30,425 nucleotides of DNA from Pezicula radicicola (Eukaryota; Ascomycota; Leotiomycetes; Helotiales; Dermateaceae), in the NCBI GenBank assembly GCA_003008705.1, contig PDUO01000037.1, positions 14,454 to 44,878 of the forward strand, given 5' to 3'. Both the position numbers and the translations under genes were made by a program. The notes below the pieces were generated by a model. That model worked only from the letters and a program-made list of their open reading frames with translations, was not told the DNA's origin and made no database searches. Shown here one piece after another: positions 21,069 through 30,425 of the stretch (the first letter of the stretch is position 1; each line of letters begins with the position of its first letter).

Positions 21069-21640
21069 GGCAAAGTCTTGACTGCTACACTGATGAAGAA
21101 TGTGGCGTTACTGCTTTTCACATCCAAGCCAGATGTAATGAGTTCTATTGCGCAGCTATGGGATATTATTACTATGAGAACTATATTAGCCGTGCTGACC
21201 AGCAGCTGTTAAGTACCTCATTATTATGGCATTTTCTTTTATAAGTGAAAAACCATAAGCCACGCTGGCCAGCAGCTAATGCGCAGCGGCATCTTGAGCA
21301 CCTCCTTTTTTTTTCTTTGATCGGTCATAAGCTGCGCTATCCAGCGGCTACTTAGCCGCTGGCGTTTGCGAGATAGGTATGCAGGATTACCACTCGGCAG
21401 CATCAATCTCATGATGATTGGCGGAAATGCGTACTGAAAATTATGCTTACGACGTGATGACACGGAGTACAGCCTGTAAATGAAGGGCAAACGGCAGCAC
21501 TACGGGGTCAGCTTCTGATGGAAGTCATCCGTCGATTTACGAACAGCACATTATTATTACCGTTTTGGGTTCCTATTCGAAGACGGAGAAGAACAAACAA
21601 TGAAAGTGAAAGCTGATGATATAAAAACTCCCATTGCAAG
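21069..21640. promoter_or_regulatory. Divergent promoter region with a three-fold repeated motif
   Basis: This 572-bp space separates the phosphomannomutase start (leftwards) from the dioxygenase-like start (rightwards). Three copies of a roughly 23-bp sequence lie at 21186-21207, 21255-21277 and 21327-21350. They share the form TRAGCYRYGCTRDCCAGCRGCT and sit about 70 bp apart. The third copy is extended into a palindrome (21341-21362). A T9-10 run lies at 21306-21314. No coding homology was found. Confidence 0.5.
21341..21362. repeat. 22-bp palindrome CCAGCGGCTA-CT-TAGCCGCTGG
   Basis: Perfect 10-bp arms with a 2-base centre. The left arm is the end of the third motif copy. It could be a dimeric transcription factor site or a hairpin. 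Confidence 0.85.
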
Positions 21641-23704
21641 ATGGGTAGCCTGACGGAAGAACTTATTCGGCCTGTCCTTGATATTTCTCCCAAGGCACAA
21701 ACATCGTTTCGTCCTCCTGTTCTCGATATTCCTGCCGACTTGTAGGGCTCTCTGCTCCGTGACAGAATCAGTCACTACAGCAAAGTGCCGGGGCTTCAGC
21801 TGAATACCGTTCAGCATCGTCAACGGATTTCTACGGCTGTTCAGATAGACTTTCGAGTTAAACAGCACTGCGCCCTTCGTTAGAAGTGGCAAAATGACGA
21901 TACGGAAGCTAAGTTCCTCGAGGCAGTGCGCCGACTAGAGACTAATGGCGTAGCTTTGTTCGGCGGGCTTATCGACCCGTTAATCTTTGTGAAACTTGTT
22001 GAAGAATACGACAAGGTCCAGGCAAAAGCTAGCAATAGAGCCTTCAGTATATTATGGCTACTTGGATTCTTTCCTTTCCTTTGGCTTGTTTCAATTCAGG
22101 AGACGGCTGTCTACAGCTACGCTCTCCTTGTTTCACCCGCAAGGCATTTCTTTTGCTAATTTCATTCGTTTCCAGTGCATTCATATGCCAACCTCTCCCT
22201 TGAGCATGACTTCATCCTAGGGGGAAGCTATATCGAGGCCTTCAGCCATCCGCTCCTTGTTAGTATTGTTGCTTACCTCCTGGGAGGCTCCATCCGCATT
22301 GTTGATTTCCGAGGGAAAAACATGGATCCCATCTCTATCAATGCCCAGGACGACATGCTCCACGTAGATAATACTCCTTTCAAGGAGGAGTATAAGGTCC
22401 TCTTGAATTAGCGACGAGGCGAGGTCAAAGGTCCCTCTGGCCAAAACTTGATGTTTTTGCCTTGGACTCACAAAGAAAACCACATCGTTCTCAAGAATGA
22501 TGAGGGTCTGCCCCAATATTTAGAGAAGGACAGTCTTTTTGTCAGCGATGAGGCTATTGACGGGCTTTTCGACTTCTAAAAGAACGTCAATGGTGCCTCT
22601 GCCGTGGTTGAAGCGAGGCACCCTAATCAGCCGTTGGGAGTCCTCTTCCCAGCAGGGGCACTTGTTCACCATCGCTACCGTACGGAGCACGGCGATCCAA
22701 GAAGCTGCATTATCACGGCTTTTCATTTGTCCAGCACGCATCCTGGCCAGATCGCGGAATTGCCGCCCGTTTCTGGCCGGAAGAAAACCTTGATTGAATT
22801 CCTCGTCGGCCACCAAGACGAACATTCCAACGAAGAGTTTCTGGACTTAATCCTTTACGAATCCCCGCGCATTGAAAGCAAGCTTGAGGAGTTGTCTCAG
22901 CCAATGCATCCGAGCAAAATCATCGACATCGAGTCCCTTGTACTGCAAGGCGACAAGCTAGTTAAGTGGCGCTAAGCCGTCCTAGCTGCACCGAACCAAA
23001 TTTGGCACAGGCTAAACAGCAACCTGAGCCTGTCTAAGACGGACTTTAGCAACATCGAGATCCTAACGGACAAGCTCGCAGCCATTATAGACTACGACAA
23101 GCACTACAACCTGCAAATGGTTCTTTACGACGACGGCCGTGAAGAGATCCGTAAACCAGCTAGGAAGATTGTGGGTGACAGGAAGAAAGCCGCCATCAAG
23201 GCTCATCTGAGGCCCTAGACACTACAGCTCCTCTCGAGCTCGTTTACCACCCACGAACTGGTCGAGCCTAAGACTTTGAGAGTTATATGCGATGCGGTGG
23301 CGACCCTGGCGAAGCACCTGGCTCAAAGTCTCGATGCCGGTCTGGAAAGGCGCGAAGGCTCGGAACGCATGGTGGGCCAGGCGAAGACTTTCATGTCCTT
23401 CAGCCGCCTGATGACGGATCTGGGAGAGGCAATTGTGAGATGCGAGGGCGTGGAGGCCTTCGTCGTGACCAGTTTGTTCCTGTTCTTGGCCGCTGAGGAA
23501 ATTTACGCGCATCTGTCACCGTTAGACCAACAGGCAATGAGCTTCGTGGTAGTGGTATTTCTGAGGAACTATGTGGCCACAGTTTTGCTTGTGGAAGCGA
23601 ATGTCTCTTTCTAGTTCTAGGCCTACGGATTAAGGCACTTTCTCGGCCAGTCCTTGGCTTTCTTTCTATCTAGTACTTTGCCTCTCCAGTCGTTACCTTA
23701 CTGA
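21641..23704 (+). pseudogene. Long Fe(II)/2-oxoglutarate dioxygenase-like protein, RIP pseudogene
   Basis: One frame of 687 codons from ATG 21641 to TGA 23702 keeps natural protein sequence throughout with no indel. The N-terminal part (MGSLTEELIRPVLDI, EAKFLEAVRRLETNGVALFGG) is followed by a domain with SIRIVDFRGKN, MLHVDNTPFKEEYKVLLN and GPSGQNLMFLPWTHKENH. The HVD pair, the G-x-N strand and the later P-x-T-H resemble the metal-binding H-x-D...H and fold of phytanoyl-CoA dioxygenase-like enzymes; this is inference. The C-terminal 230 residues are helical (for example SFSRLMTDLGEAIVRCEGVE) with no recognised domain. Stops lie at 21743 TAG, 21881 TAG, 22157 TAA, 22409 TAG, 22577 TAA, 22973 TAA, 23216 TAG, 23612 TAG and 23618 TAG. 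The 22157 TAA may sit in an intron ending at the TTTCCAG acceptor near 22173. Divergent from phosphomannomutase. Confidence 0.72.
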
Positions 23705-24332
23705 GCGGTGTTTCTGCGTCTGCAGCAGATAGGTAGCTTAGGTAGGAATACATTCTCAGAAGTTCTGTCTCCTTGCCTATGAGAAAGACCATCTGTAGCG
23801 TTGTCTGCATTTCTCCATTGTGACATCTTTCTATACACAAAACTAAACAGGGTAACATAAGACTCATCGGATTGGTTGTGCTGCACCTTATTGTGGATGG
23901 ATCTCTCCGGCCAAGATTGCCACAACGAACTGCCGACCATCCCGATTAGATATATATATGTGTGAGCGAACACAGCTATAGTTAAAGACTAACGAACCAT
24001 GTGATTTTCCATCGACAATATAACTTGGAGCTTATTATGCGTAGGTAAATATTGCGCTAAGTCTCAAGAATAAGAGCCGTATACTTGCACATATCGACTA
24101 TCGTATAGAGTGGCAGGTAACAGAGCAGTCCAGTCCGAGTGAGAAACCCCAAAAAACCCAACAACCTTACTTACCTTGGCAGTAGATTGTCGCGACAGCT
24201 TTCCCTGCCTTCCTCCGCTAAAATTGTAGTGTGACCGATGGTAAGACTACGATGCACCTCAACTCATAACATATTATCTTAAGTGCCACAAGCAGATAGT
24301 GTCACCTGCAACTGAGTAGATTTTACACAATG

Positions 24333-24358
24333 GAGAGTTCTACGCATCTAGAACTCTC
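24333..24358. repeat. Inverted repeat with 10-bp arms
   Basis: GAGAGTTCTA (24333-24342), a 6-base loop CGCATC, and TAGAACTCTC (24349-24358) form a perfect stem. There is no long T run beside it and no flanking gene that it would clearly regulate. Confidence 0.8.
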
Positions 24359-24440
24359 GGTTTGAAAGTGTCTGCCCCCCGCATGAATTGAGAGTGCGGG
24401 CCGGAGCCGCTACAACCCCTCTTTGCCTAGGTACTGTAGT

Positions 24441-24460
24441 AGGTCAGGTAAGGTCAGGTA
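24441..24460 (+). repeat. Tandem duplication of AGGTCAGGTA
   Basis: Two exact 10-bp units, each itself made of two GGT(C/A)A-like halves. It may be a binding-site pair or chance. Confidence 0.6.
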
Positions 24461-25017
24461 AGGCACAGCCCGATACATGCCGCCGGCAGTGGTCAGCGAA
24501 TACAATCAAACAGTATACGCGGTAATTCGCGTTGCTGCAATACCTGTCACTAGTGCGAATTTCCTGTCTGATTACTGTAAGCGAGCAAACAGGCGAGCTT
24601 GAGCGTTGCGCCAACTCGCAACTGCGACGTTGTTGCCCTAAAACATCCTTCTCGCTTACTACCTTACAGTACGATCTGTTGCACCGCCGCGCCCAACCGT
24701 TTTCCGTGACGGCGCCACTGTAAGTAAGCACATCCAGTACTCCCACAGCTCTGAATGCATTATGACTGATTACCCGACCAGCAAAAAGCATGTCGGCGGT
24801 TACCATTGTAGGCTTATCCCCATGTGTAATCAAACACGTGTGATGAGTAGTTGTGTTGCTCTCTTGGCCGTCACGCAGCTTGCCAGTGCTATGAGAAGGT
24901 CCTCGGAGGCTTTCCTTTGATGATTTCTGTTTACTTAAGTTGCCAGCCCGGCAAAGGCGCCCCGGCCTGTTTGAACCCATTCCTCTTGAAATGTCGTGTC
25001 ACCAAATTGAGTCAACT

Positions 25018-25260
25018 ATGGACGGATCTCAAATCACGAATGAAGAGCTCGAGCTCATGTACGACTACAAGGTCGAAGATAGCAAGTCTCTCAGGCCGCC
25101 TACCAAGAGCAAATCTTCTTGGCGCCATGTTTCTCGTAGAGCATTTGAAGCTGTCCTTCTTTGTATCTTTGTACCATCGTGATTCTTACTTTTATACTAT
25201 TCTTCGCGGAGGGTGGAAAGCACGAGGTAACAACTCCATCACCGATGGAGCACATCATGT
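25018..25260 (+). pseudogene. Possible N-terminus of a single-pass membrane protein, frameshifted
   Basis: From ATG 25018 the frame reads MDGSQITNEELELMYDYKVE, a Ser/Lys-rich linker and WRHVSRRAFEAVLLCIF before a TGA at about 25180. One frame over, the sequence continues TIVILTFILFFAEGGKHEV. Together these look like an acidic cytosolic tail, a basic stop-transfer segment and a membrane helix split by a frameshift. I do not recognise the family and see no convincing continuation downstream. It may be chance. Confidence 0.3.
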
Positions 25261-28200
25261 GTATAATAATTTTAAGGCTCTGAAGGATTGGGCGGCTGAA
25301 AATACAGCGTCTAATATACCCCAATATACTTTCATCGGGTGAAGTGATGTTGGAAGACTCTCTCAACTATGATACTACTGAACTGGGGCGTACCGCTTAT
25401 ACGGAGCATTTGGGGCTTAACATTAGTCTCGGGGGCTATTCTTCCGTTTTATTGTCCCCAATTGAATAAGTTGGACTTTGAAGAATTGGGACAGACACAT
25501 ATAGTCCAGCTTGTGAAGACACATTAGATTGTTGTAGCCATCCTAAAGTTCCTTTAGAGCATCGCCTACAACTTGGCGGTGTTGTTTCTATGACAGATGC
25601 TGAGAAGTCCTAAATTCTTCCTAGAGTGTAGTCAATATATGTTCTATTTTTTCCTCAAGGTAGATCTTACCTCCATTATATCAATTACTCTCAAGCTCGT
25701 GTAAGTAACAATAACGTACTTCGCTCTTTCCTCCCTCCTGTCCTTGTCAAGTGTCTCTAGTAGCTGTACACTATGCTTAAAAGCATTGTAGGAATGTGGC
25801 TGTGTAACAACGTAATCACAGTAAGGGTATTGTCTAGTGGACAACCTCTGTTTGATCCCTTCGCCAATAGCCCACTAATACCCCATCTTTGTTAGTAATG
25901 TTCAGGTGTCTAGGCGATTAGACAATACTGACAATCATATTTCGCCACCACTGAGCTACTTCCTTGGTCTGAAAGGTTCCCCTGATAGAATTGTTCCAGC
26001 GTCTTCGTATATTAGTAAAAAGGTTGTGCCTCTCTGTCTCCAACTTTTCATGAAAAGTGAATCAGTAAAGCTCCCAGGGGACTGATTCCTGAGGATTGGC
26101 TTGGAATAGCCAGCCACCGATACATAGCAGTTGGTGATGTGAGTCTGGAAGTTGGCTATGGATTTCTTTAAGAGCTTTTCGTACGTCGTCGTCCACCGTT
26201 CCCGGACATAATCTTGGACTCCATAGCTTGAGGAACAAGTCGAGACTTAGACTCTTGAAAGGTGCCGGCAATCCAGGCCACACTCCTCGCTGGCGTGATG
26301 TCTTTCTCAGGGCATGCAAGCTAAGGTAAGAGATATCATCGCATATGAGGAGAAGAGATTGAGCAGAGCAGGTTTGTCAGACCTCGAGTGTTTAGCAAGC
26401 CTTGACATCTCAGGATAGGTCTCTAGGCTGCAGCAAAGTCAATCCTTGCATCACCGTTGATCATTTGCTTGCAGCCGCTGGTTATACTATCAAATCTCTT
26501 GTCTTTTAAGGAAGTAGATAAAGAATTGTATCGATATATTTGGGCTTTCTTTCTACGATGGGGTACGGGATGGTGCTTTAGTGTCTTAAGAGTCATTATT
26601 CCATGATATATTTGACAAATTTTTGCGAAAAGATACAAAACGGAAACAAGGCTAGAGTCGTTCAAAATATTACCCGACTAATTGTCCCTTTGGCGGGAAA
26701 GGATCGGGAGTGCGAGGCTCCTCTTTGACCAGATCCTTAGAGGCTTGGGTGGACCGCGGCTTGCGAGTTTGAAAGGGAAGTGCCCAGGACGGCGAGGAGA
26801 CACAGGACTAGTTGAGAGTCCGACACAGGTATACGCGAGAGAGAATGAAGAGATAAGGACAGAAGTAGTGTTCAAATTTGAATCCGATTATTCCAGAATT
26901 AGAGATAGGCGAAGGCTGCGACAGCATATATAGCTCAGACAGCCATCAACATACCGGGGGGGTGCACCACCATGACTTATGAAATAAGAAGAGCCATTTT
27001 CGGCCATATCTGGGTAGAATGAAAATGAAGAACAGCAGTGTTTGGGGGAACGCGGTTTTCATTCTCGGCCGTTTGAGGGAAGAGCACCAGCAGAAGATGG
27101 AAGAAAATAATAATGCAAAGCGGCTTGACGGCGACAAGAATACCGAAGAGACCAACGACCACTGGTGTTCGGGATTGGTATACTAGAAGCTATAGGCACA
27201 GGAGGACAACAAGCGAACAAAGACGAATTCCGTAGGTACCAAATGGCGAGTGTAGCCAGCACAGCAGGCGAACCAGGCGAAGAAATCCACATTCGTGATC
27301 GTTGAGAGGAGAACGTTTCTATTGTAGCCGTAGCTGAACTCTCCATGCCCATTCAGCTGGATGCGGACTACGATTTTCATGACTAAAGACGGCTGGCTAA
27401 CCAGATTATCTTCTCTGCAGGCATTATTGATTCAGGATGTGGTTTGAAATTGGTGCTCTGCTCTGCTGCCTGATTAGTATTTTGTATTTTGTTACTTTCT
27501 TGATTTTATTCTTATTCCACCAAGTGAACACCCACTGTCGGGCGCCGATCACGTGTAATACTAATATAACCTCATTTCCACTGCCCGCAATGGCCTCTAT
27601 TTTGTGGAGGATCAGAGCACTGGTAGTTTGATTATTTGACATCAAAAATCGCTCAATTAGTATAGGAAAGGAGGCCGCTGCGATGTTCAGTTCTTCCATA
27701 TATAGTGCAGAAATCCCCGTAGATTCAGAGGCCAGAACATACAACATTTACCACATTTTCTCATATTCATATATTTCATGATTTTCAATATAATGGTGCT
27801 CGATGGTTCATACCCACCCTCTAGTGAGCACTTATCACTAGTGGCAAGAGTGTTATGGCGAGTCGTCGTCACGGCCACAAGTGTGAGGAAACGTAGTCAA
27901 GCAGGCTGGCAGCCAGAATTTGAGCGAAATTACCAATTATCGCAGGATTAATTCGAGATACGCTTACACGTCCGTGCAAGACCAGTACAAGCCGTAGTAA
28001 GCTTCTAGAGTCGAAGGCATAGTAGCGAGGGGAATTCATATAAAGCACTCCGGTCAACAAAGCCAGCCTGGAAAATGGACAATGGTCTATGAGCGAGCTG
28101 ACAGATTATTGGAGGGTTTATTAGCCACGGATAGCTAAAAGCACTCAACAAGTGGGTGCACACCTACAGAGTTACTTTTCGAGAATGTACTTCCTATAAT

Positions 28201-28426
28201 TACTGGCTCAATTGCCAGAAACGCAAGGATATGAGCTTGGGTATCAGGGTCGTTGCACAAGAAGACATTACAGCTCAGGTATATTTTCATTAAATGCTAA
28301 ATGATCCATCTCATTCAAATCGAAAATTCATACTACCATCAGCTTCTAAATACCAAATAATTAATGCTGCAAGGAAGAGAAGAAGTCTCACAGAGAAAGC
28401 AACGCCTTGTAATATTAATATCCCCC
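25261..28426. other. Gene-poor region of about 3.2 kb
   Basis: No recognisable coding homology on either strand. Short open frames (for example plus 26682-26933, minus 26062-26319, 26423-26665 and 27059-27380) have no family signature, no consistent introns and no supporting context. Stops are not predominantly TAG here, so I cannot say whether old RIP acted. Confidence 0.4.
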
Positions 28427-29509
28427 TTAAGCGAAAATGTATAGAGTTCCGAGATACTATCGATCTGTTAGCAGCTGTTTTGCTAGTGCTTATTGAGAAA
28501 CTTAATTTCAGTAGGCTACTTACGTCTGTGGGATTGTTGAATCTTAGGTTGCGATCGAAGCCGGAAATCGTGTCGATGTCGCTCTGCTCCAAGTCAAAGT
28601 TCGTGATCTCCAAGTTCTGCTGTAGACTACTTTGGTTATTGCTTTTGGGGGTGACGGCCAACCCTCTCTGTGTGGCCCACCGTAAGAGGACCTGGATGGG
28701 GGCCTTGTTGTGCTTCTTTGAGATGTCTAAGACGGCGTGGTGCTCGAAGAGGATGGGGGTATCATTGGCCTTCTGCCACTCGAACTCCACGAACGACTGG
28801 GGTCCGAAGGATGAGTACGCCGTGACCGCGATGCCCTCAGCCTCAGCGAGCTTCGGGAGGTTCGGCTGCACCAGGTACGGGTGGTGCTCGATATACAGGG
28901 TGGCAGGGCGGGTCTTGGCGTAGCGCAGCAGGTCCAGAATCAGCGAGCCCTGGAAGTTGGAGATACCAATCGACTTTGCGTATCCTTTTCCAACCAAGCC
29001 CTCCATCGCGGTCCACATCTCCTGGATCGTGGCATTGCTCAGCTCGATATTGCCCCTGCCATCGTAGCTCCATTCAGGGGGATACCGGACCGCGGGGTCA
29101 ACCCATCTGAGGGCGACGGGGAAGTGGACAAGGTATAGGTCGAAGTATTCAATGCCCCAGTCCTCCATCTGCTTCTTAGCAATGGGCTCGACCTTATCGC
29201 CGTCATGGAAGGAGTTCCAGAGCTTGCTGACTATGAAGAGGTCCTCACGCTTGACCAAGCCGTCCTTGATAGCCCGAGCCACGCCGTCGCCTACCTCCTT
29301 CTCGTTGCCGTAATCTGCGAACCCAATCAACTAGGCGTCTCTCTGCCGAGGATATAGAACGTACCGCAGGCGCCATCGAGCAGCCGGTAGCTCGTCTTAA
29401 TAGCATTGTACACGGTATCCGCACAGGTGGCCTTGTCCACCTTCCACAGCCCGAAGCCAACCTGTGGGATCTCATAGCCGCTGCTGAGCTTGATTGTGGG
29501 TTGAGCCAT
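28427..29509 (-). CDS. D-xylose reductase (NAD(P)H-dependent aldo-keto reductase), intact
   Basis: Three exons, 29509-29365, 29314-28524 and 28456-28427, join in phase to give 321 residues, the normal family length. Introns are 29315-29364 (50 nt, GTACGT...CGCAG) and 28457-28523 (67 nt, GTAAGT, GCTAAC branch site, ATAG). The start region [20 protein letters not shown], the catalytic Asp and Tyr in LLDGACDYGNE, Lys in FIVSKLW and His in LVHFP are all present. So are [27 protein letters not shown], the [11 protein letters not shown] strand and the C-terminal NLRFNNPTD...YIFA. The enzyme reduces D-xylose to xylitol in the cytosol, the first step of fungal pentose catabolism. The cofactor loop reads [12 protein letters not shown], with Ser where the Candida tenuis enzyme has Arg280, a residue that contacts the NADPH 2'-phosphate. 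No in-frame stop or indel is seen, in sharp contrast to its neighbours. Candidate XlnR sites lie upstream. Confidence 0.95.
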
Positions 29510-29971
29510 CTTGAATGGCGTGTGATCTAAACGAACTAACCTTACTAATACTATAATAAAGGGTAAGGCTTATGCTTGAAAGTTTAACGCTTGATAGTAT
29601 TCTCCATAGTGCAGCAGTAGTCAGTAAAGTCCATAAACTTACACCACCTGTCCCCCAGGGTTCTCATCTACGAAGATATATCATACATCAGGTCCTCGGT
29701 ATCCACTTCCCAAGTCCCTTTAGCCTCCCTGTAGTGTTTGGTTGTTGTAAGGCATAGTTACAAGTATCCTTTCCACTGTCGCAGCACCAGAGCGATCAAG
29801 CAGAGAATTACAATACCACCCCCGACACCACCCCTGACAGCTCTGCTTTTGGACTGGCCTTTACAGCCTTTGCTATCTACATTCTTATTGACACCACACA
29901 AGTTAGCGCTTGAGCTTCAACAATGAAGAAGGAAGGAAGGAAGCAGACAAATAAAATAAGGATATACTTAC
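29510..29971. other. Upstream region of xylose reductase
   Basis: Apart from the proximal XlnR-like site and the possible last exon of the right-edge gene (about 29820-29895), I see no coding signal. GGAAGGAAGG repeats lie near 29930-29941. A CCCCAG (CreA-type SYGGRG on the other strand) occurs near 29654, but such short sites are common. Confidence 0.35.
29719..29725 (-). promoter_or_regulatory. Candidate XlnR site GGCTAAA upstream of xylose reductase
   Basis: GGCTAAA on the gene's strand, about 210 bp upstream of the ATG, matches the Aspergillus XlnR consensus (GGCTAAA/GGCTAR). XlnR is known to control xylose reductase genes in Aspergillus. A seven-base match alone is weak evidence. Confidence 0.4.
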
Positions 29972-30377
29972 ATCCTTCGCTGTCTCTATGTCATTTACGA
30001 TCAAGTTCGCCCATTTGCGACCTCCCCAAAGTATAACATCCTGTGAGGTCGATTTGAAGTCGAAGTCCTGCAAGTGTTTACTAGTCTAAGTAACGTTGTC
30101 GAGAAAATCAACAAGGTCGCGCCGGTCCATGTTGAACTACTTCTCCTCGAACCACTTCTTAAGCCAGTTGCGGACCTCGGTTGTGTTTACGTTGGCTGTA
30201 GGGAACGAGTCAGCGAAGGTAAAGGTGAGTGGCGATGATGGCAATGATGGCAATGATGTTGATGATGGCTTCGATGATGTTTCCTTCTTTGTTTAGCCTG
30301 GTATACTACTGTTATCTACTATTAGTATATTCTCGTCTCAGGGGTAAAGGATAGATCACTTACTCGTTGTGCGCCAT
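29972..30377 (-). pseudogene. Unidentified RIP-damaged gene at the right edge
   Basis: ATG 30377 with MAHN and a GTAAGT donor (exon 30364-30377) may start a gene. A clear coding exon lies at 29972-30195, bounded by a CTGAC...CTACAG acceptor and a GTAAGT donor. It reads VNTTEVRNWLKKWFEEK, TAG (30137), FNMDRRDLVDFLDNVT, TAG (30086), TSKHLQDFDFKSTSQDVILWG and ANLIVNDIETAKD. Both stops fit former CAG codons. The phase of the first exon does not match the second, so an exon may be missing or an indel is present. Below 29900 a possible continuation, IAKAVKASPKAELSGVVSGVV, ends at a TAA. I do not recognise the family. A (GATGATGGCAAT)-like microsatellite lies in the intron near 30233-30270. Confidence 0.5.
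30292..30298 (-). promoter_or_regulatory. Second candidate XlnR site GGCTAAA
   Basis: An identical heptamer about 790 bp upstream of the xylose reductase start, inside the apparent intron of the neighbouring damaged gene. Weaker than the proximal copy because of distance. Confidence 0.25.
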
Positions 30378-30425
30378 GGTGACGATTGATGTGTCCCCTG
30401 TGATAAGAGACTTGTGTTTTTTTGG

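Larger units (their letters stand above)
23705..25017. other. Gene-poor region
   Basis: I recognise no coding homology. A minus-strand open frame of 178 codons (24444-24980) is low in protein-like features and I do not call it a gene. Contents are the 26-bp hairpin at 24333-24358 and a doubled AGGTCAGGTA at 24441-24460. Confidence 0.45.

Noticed and set aside
177..23704. TAG reassigned as a sense codon (alternative genetic code), since most internal stops are TAG
   Set aside because: TAA and TGA also occur in the same genes, frameshifts are present in phosphomannomutase and the transcription factor, the intact xylose reductase has no internal TAG, and RIP of CAG and TGG explains the bias.
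24444..24980. Minus-strand open frame of 178 codons
   Set aside because: No family signature, no membrane or signal features and no splice or start context; probably chance.
24851..25342. Plus-strand 163-codon open frame
   Set aside because: It overlaps a more protein-like frame from 25018 and has no domain; its composition looks like an off-frame reading.
28294..28923. Plus-strand open frame of 209 codons
   Set aside because: It is antisense to the intact xylose reductase, whose exons and catalytic residues are clear.

Overview
This window looks like a gene-bearing but heavily decayed segment of a filamentous ascomycete (Pezizomycotina) nuclear genome. Genes carry short introns (about 50-81 nt) with GTA(A/C)GT donors, CTGAC or GCTAAC branch sites and YAG acceptors. 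The protein families are typical of such fungi: a C2H2/Zn2Cys6 regulator, D-xylose reductase, a GT25-like glycosyltransferase, a GMC pyranose-oxidase-like enzyme, phosphomannomutase and a potassium-channel-beta-type aldo-keto reductase. Everything here was read by eye from sequence; no database was searched.

The dominant theme is repeat-induced point mutation (RIP). Almost every recognisable gene is broken by in-frame stops, mostly TAG with fewer TAA or TGA, as expected when CAG, TGG, CAA or CGA codons suffer CpA-to-TpA (or CpG-to-TpG) transitions on either strand. Introns and long stretches of reading frame survive. From 11844 to 17228 lies a complete Ty1/copia-type LTR retrotransposon (two 287-bp LTRs, 5-bp target duplication GAAAT). 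Its interior has been converted almost entirely to A+T, and a 991-bp assembly gap sits inside it. It inserted into a type-B carboxylesterase gene whose reading frame resumes exactly across the insertion.

Layout: 177-1348 (+) aldo-keto reductase pseudogene; 1939-4855 (-) C2H2/Zn2Cys6 transcription factor pseudogene, with microsatellites in its upstream region; 5380-5923 (+) and about 5930-6985 (-) two unidentified RIP-damaged coding remnants; 6986-9201 decayed sequence with a 40-bp hairpin; 9202-10365 (+) GT25-like glycosyltransferase with one premature TAG; 10366-11740 gene-free; 11741-17587 carboxylesterase split by the retrotransposon; 17840-19666 (-) pyranose-2-oxidase-like GMC pseudogene; 20177-21068 (-) phosphomannomutase pseudogene; 21069-21640 a divergent promoter holding three copies of a roughly 23-bp motif; 21641-23704 (+) a long Fe(II)/2-oxoglutarate-dioxygenase-like pseudogene; 23705-28426 gene-poor; 28427-29509 (-) an intact three-exon D-xylose reductase, the only gene I consider functional, with candidate XlnR sites upstream; 29972-30377 (-) an unidentified damaged gene at the right edge.

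The genes do not form an obvious working pathway because all but one are dead. The best reading is a duplicated or repeat-flanked segment that passed through RIP. Xylose reductase either escaped or was kept by selection. Intact paralogues of the dead genes, phosphomannomutase above all because it is essential, should exist elsewhere in the genome.
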